Shown piece by piece: positions 22,601 through 32,531 of a DNA stretch of 64,000 bases. The translations under genes were made by a program, and so were the position numbers. Source of the stretch: Tribonema minus (Eukaryota; Sar; Xanthophyceae; Tribonematales; Tribonemataceae); assembly GCA_017506865.1 (NCBI GenBank), contig JAFCMP010000043.1:62001-126000 (forward strand), written 5' to 3'. Positions within the stretch are counted from its first letter, which is position 1. Each line of letters starts with the position of its first letter. Below the pieces are notes generated by a model, which saw nothing but the letters and a program-made list of their open reading frames with translations, was not told the DNA's origin and made no database searches.

Positions 22601-25600
22601 AGCTGCAATGCCCAGCAAAAGACGTACATGGCGAGTGCATCAGACACATTGAGGTCATAGGCACACAAGTGCACTATGGGTGCACTTGAGTACACAACCA
22701 CTGCGCCGCATTACTCACCCTGTTGCCCTCGGCGTTGAAGGCCATGGCGTGGAACTGTGAGCTCTCCGGTGACGTCGCGCAGAACAGCTGCGCCGGTGGA
22801 AGGCATGTGGGGGCGCAGCGGGGGAAGAGAGTTCATGATTTTCAGCACGAGGGTGAGCACATGGCGCTGAATCGCCGCACTGGTTGCGCGTAATAGCCGG
22901 AGTTGACGCTGTGCTGATGCTAGCGGATGATGTTAATAATTAAAAAGTGCCGGCGACGTCGCGCATAACAACTGCGCCGGCGGAAGGCACGCATTACCAG
23001 GTCACAGCGGGGGGGGATAGGGGGAGGGAGAGGGATTGAGTGAATCTAGTGCAGGAGGCGGACATCAAGCACATCGCGATGAAGCGCCGCACCAGCAAAA
23101 CGCATTCGCCAGAGTTGAGCTTTTGATGCTCATAATGAGGATAGGCTCTACAGCAGCGGGGGAAGAGAGGTCGATTTGTTTCAGGGTAAAGGTGAGCACC
23201 GTGCGGTGAAGCGCCGCGCTGGTTGCACGCAATAGCCGGAGTTGACGCTGTGCTGATGCTAGTAGGTAATGAGGGTGGGGGCGGGGGGGGGGTCGCTGCT
23301 GTGACAGCCGAGAAGGGGGGGGTGGACCAAGCTCCAGGCTAGAATCAGCGTAGGGGCGATGCTCAGCTAAGTGCGCAATGATCACAGGCGCACGCGTATG
23401 CCGCCACGTGCCGCACAGCACGCCGTACACGCCACCGAAACTGCAATGTCAAATGCGGGCCCTTGCTGTCAGGCCTGCCATTCATTTGCATTAAATTGCA
23501 ATGTGACTGCGAAGCGATGAGGGCACCTGCGGTGCACGTTATTTATTTCTAAGTTAGGGTCAGTGGCGTGCTGCTTGATGAGTGACCAGCGCTGCTCCAA
23601 AGGGACCCACCTTGCATGAAGCACCATTGATGCAGCTGCCTGAGAAGCGATAGAAGTACTATTCACAAAGCATGTCGACAGGACTGCCACCGGGCATCGC
23701 ATGTACTCAAGTGCAACGTGCAGCAGCCGCGGCAGCAGCAGCAGTAGCAGCAGCGCACACAAAGACACCGCCCTCACCTCCATCTCCTCCACGTCGTACA
23801 GCTTCACGGTCCTGTCGCCGACGGCCGCCGCGAGCAAGAATTCCTGCGGATTGAAGCGCAGCGCGCGCACGCCGCTGCCGCCGCCGCTGCCGCCGCCGCA
23901 CGCCGCAAATGCGTGCAGCAGCTTCCCTGCGCGCACGTCCCAGATGCGCACGTCGCCGTCGCGCGCGCCGCTGGCCAGTAGGAAGCCGTCGGGGCTGAAC
24001 TGCACCTCGCATACCTACGGTACAGCGGCGGAACATATTAGTATTATGCAGACGGTTAAAGTGTGGAAGCGCGGCGCAGCTGAGTGATGTGCACGCGAGT
24101 CACTGGCCAATAGGAAGCCGTCGGGCTGAACTGCACCTCGCATACCTACGGTACAGGGGCGGAACATATGCATTGAAAGCTATAGCTGTTGTTTACGCAC
24201 GCGATTCCATTTCGCGATCATGTGCCTGCGACAAAAGTGTGGAAAGGGCGGCGCAGCTGAGTGATGCGCGCGCGCACGCCGCAGCACAGCAGGAAACCAT
24301 CGGGGCTGAACTGCACCTCGCATACCTGCGGTACCGGGGGTGAAACACATGCCTATGGTGAGGGGTTGAGGGGAGGGTTGAGATGAGTGATGCGTGCGCG
24401 CCGCGGGCTGTTGGCTGAACTGCACCTCACATATACCTACGGTAGGTGGGTGGAACGCATGCCCATGACAAGGGGATGAGAGAGCGGCGCACTCAGCAAC
24501 ATGCGCGTTCTGCTGGCCAGCAAGTCGGCGGGGCTGAATGGTGCCTTGCATACCTACGGTAAGGGATAGGGTTAGAATTAGGTAACCCTAACCTTAATCC
24601 TAACCTAACCCTAAGGGGATGACCAACAAAAGCTGCCTGGGCTGAAGTGCACCTCGTAAAGCTCCGGCGGCTGCGCCATGCAGCGCTGCCTCGCTCACAT
24701 CTACACTTCATCACATACAATCAGTGACTCACATTTACACTTCGCCATTCAATCAGTGACACCAGGGGGACAACATGCGCTCAAGCACGTGCCAGCAACG
24801 ACCCGAAGCCCAGGCGTCAAGTCATGGTGGGCATGCCCCTTTCGAACAGGCTGCTTGCTGCCTTCGCCGCACAAAGCGTCGCTCATGCATGGGGTGAGCG
24901 CTCCACAGTCTCGTTGAGCGCTGCCCTGCTGCTGCCACCTGAGCGCTGCCTCGGTCGGTTGCACCCAAGCGCTGCCATGACTGCCTTACGTGCCGCACAC
25001 AAAGCGCTGCTTCACGGTCGCGCCAACTGCTGCACCTTGCTTTATCGCGCTGCCCTGCTCACAACTGAGCCCTGCTACTGCATTCACTTCCGCCTGAGCG
25101 CTGCCTCGCTCTCTGCACCTGAGCGCTGCCTCGCTTCTTTCACCTGAGCGCTGCCTCCCTCCACCTGAGCACTGCCTTGCTGCTGAGCGCTGCCGTGCTT
25201 CTCTCACATGAGCGCTGCCGCACTCCCACCTGAGCGCTGCACCCATCTCTGAGCACAACTGCACTGCTGCGGACCACCTCACCCAACGCCGCACGCCGAC
25301 TGCGAACGGACCTTGCCTGCCAAATGAGCACTGCCTTCAAGCGTCATCTCCCAGCAGCAGCACGCACACAGCCTGAGCGCTGCTGCCGCTGCACGCTGCC
25401 TTGCCGCCGATTGAGCGCTGCCATCAAGCGCAATCTCTCAGCAGCAGCACACACACAAAGCCTGAGCGCTGCTGCCGCCCCCACTTCCCTCACCTCGGCG
25501 CCGTGCCCCTTGAACGTCACGACGCACTCCCGCGTCGCCATGCTCCAGACCTTGACGACCAAGCATCATCCCCCAGCAGCAGCACACGCAATCACACTGA

Positions 25601-28600
25601 GCACTGCTGCCGTGCCCCCCCCTCACCTCGGCGCCGTGCCCCTTGAATGCCATGACGCACTCCCTCATCGCCGTCTTCCAGACCTCAACGATGCAGCATC
25701 ATCTCCCAGCAGCAGCGCATACAACAACTGAGCACTGCTGCCACACCCGCTCTCCCTCACCTCGGCGCCGTGCCCCTTGAACGCCATGATGCACTCCCTG
25801 GCCGCTGCATTCAAAGGCAGTCAGCGCGCGCTGCGTCGCCGCCGAAGGAGCGCTGCCTGCATGCCTCATCTCTTAGCGGCAGCAGCACACACACTTACTG
25901 AGCACTGCTGCCACACACACCCTTCCCTCACCTCGGCGCCGTGCCCCTTGAACGCCATGACGCACTCCTTCGTCGCCGTGTTCCAGACCTTGACGACGCA
26001 GTCGAGCGCGCCGGTCGCCAGATACGCGCTGTCGAACGCGCCGCTGTGCAGCGCCGTCACGTTGCTCATGTGGCCCCGGAAGTTGCGCGCCATCTGTGCG
26101 AGGTGCGCGGGAGCGTGGGGAAGGCGTCAAGACGCATCGTGGAACGCTGAGTTTCTTTACATCTCCCTTGCGCTGATGCACTTTGGGAGAGCACTGGCGA
26201 AGGCGTGTGGTGCCGTGTCTCGGTGAGTCATGGGAGAGTCACAGGCGCTGTGCAGCGCCGTGAATTTGTTCACGTGGCTCCGGATGTTTTAAAAAAGTTA
26301 CGTGCCATCTGTCCCAGATTTACGATCAGTCGGAAAAACTTTGGGACATTGGTTGATAGCTCATACACCGCTCTCTCTCTCATGTTAGTGACACCTCTTG
26401 TGAGAGCACACAATTAAAGCACATGTTTGTCAGCACGCTGAGTCGGAAGAAGCTGCATGCCATGATCCGGAGAATCACAGAGCGGATCCGCACCACGGTA
26501 CGCGGTGTAAGTGAAGTATGTAGATTCAACGTGCAAGCGCAAAATCAGCTTTGGGCGGAAGCTTCACTGGCTTACGTTTTTAAAAGCAAGGTCTCGCTCC
26601 GTGTCTGAGCACAGTGACGTGACCGCGCGCTAAGTGGCGCTGTGCGGCGCTCCAGTGCGATGCCATGTTGCGCACGCGGCAAGTGCATGTGGTGACGTGC
26701 CGTGGAAGTGCATGCGGTGACGTGCCGTGGCGTGTCAGCGACGCACAAGCAGGCCGCTAGGGCCACTGCAAAATCGCGCAGCGCCGTGCACAACGGTCAG
26801 TGAGCGCAGCGCGGTGCCGCCACCGCAGCAGCGCTCATCGCTGGCGGCATTGCTCAGCCTGAGTGAGCGCATCTGTCACCAGCGCCCAGCACTGGCTGCG
26901 CTGCTCAGCCGTGTGCGCCCAGGTCTTGTCGATACAACGCATTCTGGGTACCTGTACAGTGTCGTGTGCAGTGTACAGTGTAGTACATGCATCATCTCGG
27001 TAGCTGTACAGTGTACAGTATCGTGTACACAGTGTGCAGTGTTGTGCAGGTACCGAGATGTGTTGTAGCGTCCCACAATGGTACCGAGATGCGTTGTACC
27101 GACATCAACAACTGGGCGTGCAGCAGCAGCAGCGGCATCAACCATCACAGTGCTCAGCACGGCAGCGCTCTGCAGGAGCGTCACACGGCGCCAGCGCTGT
27201 GCGCGACAGGGGCAGCTGCTCGCTGCCGCCGCCAGCATGTTGAGCACTGTCGCCTCCGGGCATACTGAATGAGGTACATTACCACGTCACATCATGCACA
27301 CTGCGTCAGCAGAAAATGAGATCTCGAGCACAGATGCGACACTGCACACCTGTTGTTTTGAGCTAAGCGATTGTGGCACACGCGCACCCATGCAACCGCG
27401 CTGTGTGTAGATGATGCAAGGTGTGTGACAGCTGGCTTTAAATCGAAGACATGCCTGCCTTCGCCTGTCACACGTTGAATGCTACAACACACTCGCTTAC
27501 TTGCCGTGGCCCCTATCATTAGTTTAGCCCATTGCTTAACGTGAGTTCATAGCTACCAGCAAAGGAATGGTCTGTGGACAAGTGCTGCTGCGTGAAGTTC
27601 ATGTTGACGTTTATGAGTATCAAAGAGCCTGCGGCACAGACTCGATCAGCATGGATGCACTGCAAGCCGTACTACGAGCGCCCGCTGCGTGAGCTGGCTG
27701 ACACACAAAGCATCTGTGAAGCTTTGCACATGCGTGTGTGGGTGTACGCAAGCCACGCTAGACGGCAATTTCAATGTCTTGCGGATCTGATTACTTGAAA
27801 CGCCTAGTGCTGTGTGTGGTGCCTATCTCGCAAGCTCAGGTGCAGCTGCTTTCGCAGCTTGGAGTGCAGTTCTCGGCACCGGGCGCCAACACCACGCCGC
27901 GACGAGGTGTGATGCGCAGCAGCAGTGGGCAGGACTTCAAGTGCAACTGGCAGGTCCCCTAGAAACTAGGGGTACAGCCTGGCTCGGAGCACTGCAATCA
28001 TGTTCTTAAGACAGAACCGGTCTGCTGCTTGCGAGCATGCCTGCATGCACTGTGAATGTGTATGATGCTATCGCTTGAGAACGACGTGTTGCAACCTGTG
28101 TCTCACACGGACGTGCATCTTGAGGCATGTGCGACAACAACAACAACAAGTCTCCTGCAATGGGACCGTTCAGCACAAGCCAGTATGGAGCCATTCAGTT
28201 CTGGAGCTTGACAAGCGTCACTTCACAGATTAGCCAGCTCAGCAGGAACGGTATGAGTGCTTAAACGGGCACCTTCAACCCCGTTCTGCTGCGCACAAAG
28301 CCTCGAACCTGCCTATCTTGATTTTCAATCTCAGGCAGAAAGCTCCAAGAGGATCATTGCTAAGAGTCAAGCCTTAAATTCCTCGTGCAAAATTTTGCAA
28401 GTATGTAATTCTTGGAGGTGCACATGATATGTCAATGAGTTGAAGCGCACCTTCCCCACAGTGAGGTCATACTGCTTCACAGCTCCTCCGCTGCTCCCAC
28501 TGTACAGGTTCTCTTCCGCATGGTCAAAGCAGACACACTCTATGGGAGAGCTGTTGCCCGCCAGGCTCCAGATGTGGTTTGCTCTCCCAATCTTCCATAC

Positions 28601-28741
28601 ATTCACCCTCTTGTCCTCCCCTCCCGTCGCCAGCACCGCTCCGTGGGGTCCGATGGCAACGCAGTTGACCTTGGTGCTGTGAGCAACGAACTCGTGGGCT
28701 TTGAATCCAGCCGGCCGCTGCGGCTCGTGGCCGTAGCTCAT
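12509..28741 (-). CDS. KATNB1: katanin p80 WD40 subunit (KATNB1-like)
   Basis: Katanin p80 targets and stimulates the p60 AAA ATPase that severs microtubules. Twelve exons on the minus strand join in phase to 790 residues: 28741-28451, 26093-25932, 24014-23778, 22787-22719, 21878-21774, 20953-20828, 20205-19519, 17761-17606, 16463-16285, 15325-15244, 14670-14594 and 12710-12509. Residues 1-330 form a seven-bladed propeller starting EFVAHSTKVNCVAIGP, with KVNVWKIG, VVKVWNTA, DVRIWDVRAGKLLHAF, TVKLYDVEEME, LRCWDWDND and FVSIWAFDVDD. Residues ~331-600 are Gly/Ser/Ala-rich linker. Residues ~600-790 match con80, the p60-binding domain: APKLTARLHELRALRERW, SLEVALQLLPILQNVL, CLRCAETIISTFSAHV and APPPFGVDMAAEARRRRC. 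The linker exon could instead end at 19480. The start ATG gives the usual short N-terminus. Introns make up about 85% of the gene and hold most of the echo arrays. Confidence 0.93.
12711..13135 (-). repeat. acceptor-side echoes with TTAGGG, four units
   Basis: The border of the last katanin exon (+ strand ggcggcggcgcgctcctgcg then caggcggggtatgtaggt) recurs near 12820-12870, 12948-12990 and 13087-13135 after the functional copy at 12697-12745. Each unit of about 125-135 bp contains two or three TTAGGG hexamers and a gagcgctgcctgtttc spacer. Confidence 0.92.
13190..13600 (-). repeat. interstitial telomere-type hexamers, both orientations
   Basis: TTAGGG-type runs lie at about 13198-13225 and 13353. 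CCCTAA-type runs lie at about 13388-13415 and 13555-13600, all inside the last katanin intron. Confidence 0.75.
14427..14593 (-). repeat. donor-side echo of katanin exon 14670-14594
   Basis: About 70 bp spanning the exon end and donor (cgcacctgacgtctgccacg onward on the + strand) at 14588-14650 is repeated at 14440-14505 with few changes. The spacing is about 147 bp. Confidence 0.85.
16464..16660 (-). repeat. (CTG)n tract abutting a katanin splice acceptor
   Basis: A nearly pure CAG/CGG triplet tract (+ strand), read as CTG/CCG on the coding strand, runs for about 180 bp up to the acceptor gagcgcag at 16464. If read through it would add a long Leu/Pro tract in the con80 frame, so I place it in the intron, where it takes the place of a pyrimidine tract. 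Confidence 0.7.
16930..17605 (-). repeat. donor-side echoes of katanin exon 17761-17606, with CCCTAA
   Basis: Units of about 200 bp repeat the donor border (+ strand accttcgcgatgatctcgtc), the block aagcccagccgctg...gcgccccctcctac, and a CCCTAACCC run. Copies lie at about 16930-17160, 17170-17400 and 17400-17605. The copy at 17275-17296 keeps codons for the end DDEIIAK. Confidence 0.88.
17762..19518 (-). other. katanin intron containing an opposite-strand open frame
   Basis: This 1.76-kb intron holds TTAGGG-like repeats at 18950-18985 and CCCTAAC at 19135-19150. It also has an unusual + strand hydrophobic open frame at about 18540-18955, described as a finding. Confidence 0.45.
20206..20827 (-). 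repeat. donor-side echo and telomere-type tandem units
   Basis: The donor border of katanin exon 20953-20828 (+ strand tgctcacctgctgtgtgggg) is repeated at 20529-20548. About 90 bp (gcttcatg...accactt...ctcatgtatgcgc...atctcagatgcctct) occurs at 20432-20515 and again at 20560-20645. Near the left end the pair gcgg(g/a)tgggtgttg(c/t)ttaa plus CCTAACC occurs at 20256 and 20370. Confidence 0.85.
21879..22718 (-). repeat. acceptor-side echoes of katanin exon 21878-21774, about nine copies
   Basis: The + strand motif acagctgcagtgctcagcag is the reverse of the acceptor gctgagcactgcag|CTGTA. After the functional site at 21872-21892 it recurs near 21996, 22032, 22188, 22204, 22333, 22468 and 22598, with more ruined copies between. 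Units of about 130-150 bp share ggtgggtcgagagg, acaggcacacaggt and tgagtgcactcaagtacacc. Confidence 0.92.
22788..23290 (-). repeat. acceptor-side echo and duplicated block in a katanin intron
   Basis: The exon border at 22770-22805 (gtgacgtcgcgcagaacagc, then tgcgccggtggaaggca) is repeated at 22948-22990. A larger block (ggggaagagag...ggtgagcac...ttgacgctgtgctgatgcta) at 22820-22925 is repeated at 23158-23265. Confidence 0.85.
24015..24670 (-). repeat. acceptor-side echoes of katanin exon 24014-23778, five copies
   Basis: The functional border (+ strand ctgaactgcacctcgcatac then ctacggtacag) is followed at higher coordinates by copies at about 24127-24160, 24305-24340, 24415-24450, 24533-24565 and 24641-24665. 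The unit also carries gaacatatg/gaacgcatgcc. A TTAGGG/CCCTAA cluster lies at 24566-24616. Confidence 0.92.
24890..25400 (-). repeat. minisatellite of TGAGCGCTGCC units
   Basis: About 15 copies of tgagcgctgcc or close variants occur at 10-40 bp spacing. The core is the GAGCRCTG spacer motif seen in echo arrays elsewhere in the window. Confidence 0.85.
25460..25931 (-). repeat. donor-side echoes of katanin exon 26093-25932, three copies
   Basis: The functional border (+ strand tccctcacctcggcgccgtg then ccccttgaacgccatgac) is copied at 25752-25800, 25620-25670 and 25488-25540. These keep frame for most of KECVMAFKGHGAE. The unit is about 130-170 bp with a spacer cagcagcagcacacac...ctgagc(a/g)ctgctgcc. 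Confidence 0.93.
26094..26480 (-). repeat. decayed acceptor-side echoes of katanin exon 26093-25932
   Basis: Sequence like the exon start (+ strand ctgtgcagcgccgt, tggc(c/t)ccgga, catctgt) recurs at about 26240-26312, and more faintly at 26437-26475. These copies are much more diverged than donor-side ones of the same exon. Confidence 0.65.
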
Positions 28742-29029
28742 AGGAGCTCGCTTTTCACTGTGTGTCTCACGTAACCGAAAACTTTAACCGAAAACTTCAA
28801 CTTGAGCCCATGATGAACCAAACTTCCACTTTGTTCTCATCATCGCCAACTTTCCGGAGCGCTCGCAGTGAGTCACATCTTCTACATATAGTGGCGGAGA
28901 GACGTACTCAGAGCGGGCAGTGGTTGCTGCAAACTTTATCTGTTTGTGCTCAACAGCGCAAGCAGCCACACAGCCGCGTGAGACACAGGAGCTGGGAAGG
29001 AAAAAGAGGACAAGCGTTAAAGTCAGGCG
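28742..29029. promoter_or_regulatory. divergent promoter between katanin p80 and LYR gene
   Basis: Only 288 bp separate the two divergent start codons, so the promoters must overlap or be shared. I see no convincing TATA box. A direct repeat aaccgaaaactt(t/c)aac lies at 28773-28800, close to the katanin start. Confidence 0.6.
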
Positions 29030-30404
29030 ATGATAATAAAGAGACCGCCAAATCGGGAAGCGATCCGGTTGTACAGGGAAATACTGCGGGGATGCAAGCA
29101 GTTTCACTGGTGCAACGAGAAGGGGGAACCGTGGTCTCGCGTGTTGAAGGAGAGCGCGAGGAATGAGTTCGAGCAGGCCAGAGAAGAACGAGTAAGTGCC
29201 AACGAAACAGACTCAGCTTGTCTGCTTTCAAAAGAAGCAGTCTCGTGTACTGGAGCACTTGCTTCGCGAGCACTGATATGGCGGCACTGTTTGTTGAGGC
29301 GCAAAGTTCCTGTTAGCCACCTGGGTAGCCCACTTGCTTTCTGTATCAGCAGCAGCATGTCAATCACCAGTACACGAAACCATCAGTTGCACTCAAAAGT
29401 ACTTGAAAGTCATTCAAGCTGCATGTCTTCAGCAGCAATACATGTACATGCACCGCAATTAGAAGCTGCCCACCTTATGGTGATCACTGAGACATCTTCA
29501 ACGTCAAGGACGTCTTGTGGACAAGAGTGTTGCCGACCTTAGTTGCGTCAAGCGGTTACATCAGATTAGCATTGGTGTTGCCAACCTTAGTTGCGCCAAG
29601 CTGTTACATCAGATTAGAATCAGTCACACATGGCTTCAGTGGTCGTGGGGGTAGCAGCCCCATATGGCAGCATTGCGCCTGCGGCTGTTGCAGGCAGCAT
29701 GACTCGAGTTGTCTTTCTCCACTGTAGCTCTGCATGGCAACACATCAATTCAAGGCGGAGCACACGCTGAGCGCTGTTGCCAGGTGCCAGAACACATCCA
29801 CTGAGCTCTTTCACCAAATATTCGTGAACATAATGGCCAGTGTGATTTCATCCCGGCTGGTGTGCATGCAGAACCTTAACAGCAACAGCACTGCAGCAAT
29901 GCCACCATGAGATGCATTGACATTATGTGTGCTGTGCTGTTGTGTAGCTCATACGTCCAAGGAACTCTGTTCGAGCCCTGGTGACTTGCATGGTTTCTCC
30001 TTTGTGCATGACTTTCATATTGCTGCACCCAATGGTTTGTGGCATACTCAATAGCATGGATGTGGTCGTGGTAAATCGGCAAACAAGAACCGCCTATATA
30101 CTGCATACTGTTATCTCGTAGGAACATACGACATTGACGTGTCACGTGCCACGTGCCACAAGCTGGTGCTGCGATTTTCTCACGCACAGGGTGCCAGCTC
30201 CAATAAGGCTGTACACTGATAGTTGGGGCTGACATTGTGCTGTTTGCTGGTGTCCGCTTCTGCCTGTTGCGCTTGCAGGATCCGTTGTTAGTGGCCAAGA
30301 TGTTGGTGGTGGGCCGCCAGTGTCTCAACGACACACTGTACAAGTATGATACGACCAACGCTAAGATCTCAGAGAAGATCGAAACAACAAGAAACAGAAA
30401 ATGA
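29030..30404 (+). CDS. LYR-motif (complex 1 LYR family) protein
   Basis: Two phase-0 exons, 29030-29191 and 30279-30404 (TGA), encode 95 residues. Residues 9-15 read EAIRLYREILR, the defining L-Y-R tripeptide near the N-terminus, followed by a basic helix (SRVLKESARNEFEQAREER) and DPLLVAKMLVVGRQCLNDTL. LYR proteins are small mitochondrial factors that bind acyl carrier protein and help assemble respiratory complexes or Fe-S clusters. The size and three-helix layout fit, but I cannot name the member. A first exon upstream of 29030 is possible, since the N-terminus is short. It is divergently transcribed from katanin p80. Confidence 0.85.
29520..29622 (+). repeat. 52-bp tandem duplication in the LYR intron
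   Basis: The unit ttgccgaccttagttgcgtc...gttacatcagattag occurs twice in direct succession (29528 and 29579 starts). It is not derived from a visible exon edge. Confidence 0.8.
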
Positions 30405-31155
30405 ACTGTTTTTCCCCTGTTGCTGCAGTTTTCTTGCACGTATGAGCCACCGCCTGCCTTTCGCGCGCTTTTTTAGCGCCTGTATGTGAGTTGTCGCGAT
30501 GCTCAGGAGTACACTGCCCCCCTCCGCTGTGAGTACACTTGCCGCTGGGAGTACGGTGGTGGACCTCTTCGCAGAGTGTAGAGTGGGAGGTACGAGCAGG
30601 CGGGTGTGTGAGGCTGGCGTTCGCTGGCCGCCGGCGTGTGTAGCGCCGTCCTGGGTGCAGCACTTCATCGCAGTGGCTGTGCTTGGTGGAGCTTTACCTG
30701 CTATTGGGGGGAGCGCGGCCGGTGTTGTGGAAATATAAGCCACTCTGGGCCGAAGGAGCCAGCCCCTCCGTGTGTAAGGAGCTTGGTTCCCTGAGGTAAG
30801 AGTCAGTTATATGGCGCAAGATGCCGACCAGCCACCGGTTGTCTTGGCACACAGCCTTTGCTTCAACCTTATTGTGGGCCTGGGCTTGTTGCGAGGCGAG
30901 AGCGCTACCAGTGGTTCTGCTGCCGCGTTCTGCAGCTGCGTGCGGCGTACGCACATTCTGATTAGTATAACTGCTCTCGTTGCCTTGTCCCCAGCGTCAA
31001 TCACGGTACGGTGCTTTGTCAGGGACAAGCAGGAGAGGACGCGCAAGACAGCCAAATGGCTCGGAGGCGAGCATGTCAAGGATCGCAACGCTCATGAGAG
31101 GGTACTGACAGCCACCGACCACTGACGCGTAGCGTGCCATTGTCTGCACAGCAAC
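30405..31155. other. intergenic region upstream of ankyrin gene
   Basis: No gene is recognised. A gaaatataag box at about 30729 is a possible TATA-like element, but it lies more than 400 bp from the start codon. Confidence 0.4.
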
Positions 31156-32415
31156 ATGGGCTGCTCGTCGTCAAAGTCAGCCGGTGTCGCCGCGCCTGGC
31201 TCAGGTCGCAGCGCCGCTTCTGCAGCAGTCGTTCCCCCTGGCGCTCCGAGCACTCCGCAGCAGCAGCGGCAGCAGCATGTTGTGCACACCACTCCTGATC
31301 GGAGTGAGCAACGCACCAGCAGCACGCAGGTCCAGCTGCGGGATCAGGCAGCAGCGGCGGCGGCGGATGCTGGCGGCGACGCGGAGGCAGCTTTCGATGC
31401 AGCGGCGCCGCCACCTGCGCACCCTGCACAATTGAAAGGTGACCAGCCCGGCGTCGCCGCTGCCGGTGACGGCCACGGCGACACTGGCGCAGCCAGCACC
31501 GTGGTGGCTCAAGCAGCAGCGGTGGATGCTCGCCAGCAGCAGGAGGGCGACGGCACAGCCGCAGGGCAGCCGGCAGCAGCGGCGGGGGCGCCGACAGCGG
31601 CAGCAGCAGCAGCGCCGGCGCCGCTGTCGCCCGAGACGTCGCTACGCGTCGCGCACGAGCTCGCGCAGGCGCAGTATATGTCAATGGTGCACAAGAAGCG
31701 CGCCAAGGCGACGGCGGTGACGGCGGACGCCGCGCGCGCGACACTGCTGCACGCGGCCGTCCTCGGCGGCTCGGTCGCCGCTGCGGAGCGCGCGCTCGCG
31801 CTCGGCGCGCGCGTCAACGACCGCGACGCGCTGCGCAACGCGCCGCTGCACCTCGCCGCGGCGCACGGCAACGCCGCGATGGCGCGCCACCTGCTGAGCC
31901 GCGGCGCGCGCGCGAACGTCGCCAACAGCGGCGGCTGGTCGCCGCTGCACTACGCCGTGCTCGGCGGGCGCCCCGACGTCGCCGAGGCGCTGCTGCTGCA
32001 CGGCGCGTGGGCGCTCTTCCGCGACAACGCGGGGTCCACGCCGCTGCACGTCGTGTGCACGCGCGCGGGGCAGTTCGACGTGCTCGCCGCGCTCGTCGCG
32101 CTGCTCGCGGCGCACGGCGGCGGCGCGCCGTGCCTCGAGGCGCTCGACGGCGCGGGCCAGACGCCGCTGCTCGTCGCCGCCGGCTGCGGCAACCTCGCGG
32201 CGGCGCGCATTCTGCTGTCGCACGGCGCGAGCGCGCACCTGCCGGACGTCGGCGTGGGACTGACGGACGTCATGATGCGGCGCCACGTGCCCGCCGCCGT
32301 GCAGGCGGAGATGAACACGCTGCTGCTGACGTGGCAGCGCGGCGGCGGCGGCGGCCATGGCGGCAGCATGCCGCCGCCGCCGCCACTGCCGCCTGTGACG
32401 GCGGCGCAGCAGTGA
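31156..32415 (+). CDS. N-myristoylation-type ankyrin-repeat protein
   Basis: A single-exon frame of 419 codons plus TGA. It begins MGCSSSKS: Gly2 with Ser6 fits N-myristoylation and Cys3 could be palmitoylated, so plasma-membrane or flagellar membrane anchoring is likely. Residues ~10-180 are Ala/Gln/Gly-rich and disordered. Residues ~195-375 hold about five ankyrin repeats with the TPLH-type signature (ATLLHAAVLGG, APLHLAAAHGN, SPLHYAVLGGRPDVAEALL, TPLHVVC, TPLLVAAGCGN). The tail is Gly/Pro-rich and ends TAAQQ. Ankyrin repeats bind proteins; the partner is unknown. Its last ~105 bp including the stop are duplicated just downstream. Confidence 0.85.
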   Translation: MGCSSSKSAGVAAPGSGRSAASAAVVPPGAPSTPQQQRQQHVVHTTPDRSEQRTSSTQVQLRDQAAAAAADAGGDAEAAFDAAAPPPAHPAQLKGDQPGVAAAGDGHGDTGAASTVVAQAAAVDARQQQEGDGTAAGQPAAAAGAPTAAAAAAPAPLSPETSLRVAHELAQAQYMSMVHKKRAKATAVTADAARATLLHAAVLGGSVAAAERALALGARVNDRDALRNAPLHLAAAHGNAAMARHLLSRGARANVANSGGWSPLHYAVLGGRPDVAEALLLHGAWALFRDNAGSTPLHVVCTRAGQFDVLAALVALLAAHGGGAPCLEALDGAGQTPLLVAAGCGNLAAARILLSHGASAHLPDVGVGLTDVMMRRHVPAAVQAEMNTLLLTWQRGGGGGHGGSMPPPPPLPPVTAAQQ

Positions 32416-32531
32416 GCTGGTTTGCAGAGATGAACACGCTGCTGCTGACGTGGCAGCGCGGAGGCGGCGGCGGCGGCGGCCACGGCGGCAGCATGCCGCC
32501 GCCGCCGCCTGTAACGGCGGCGCAGCAGTGA
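32416..32531 (+). repeat. downstream echo of the ankyrin gene end, stop codon included
   Basis: The stretch 32308-32424 (from gagatgaacacgctgctg through the Gly and Pro codon tracts to gcggcgcagcagtgagctgg) is repeated at 32427-32541. The copy is preceded by ttgcag, an acceptor-like border. Confidence 0.9.
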
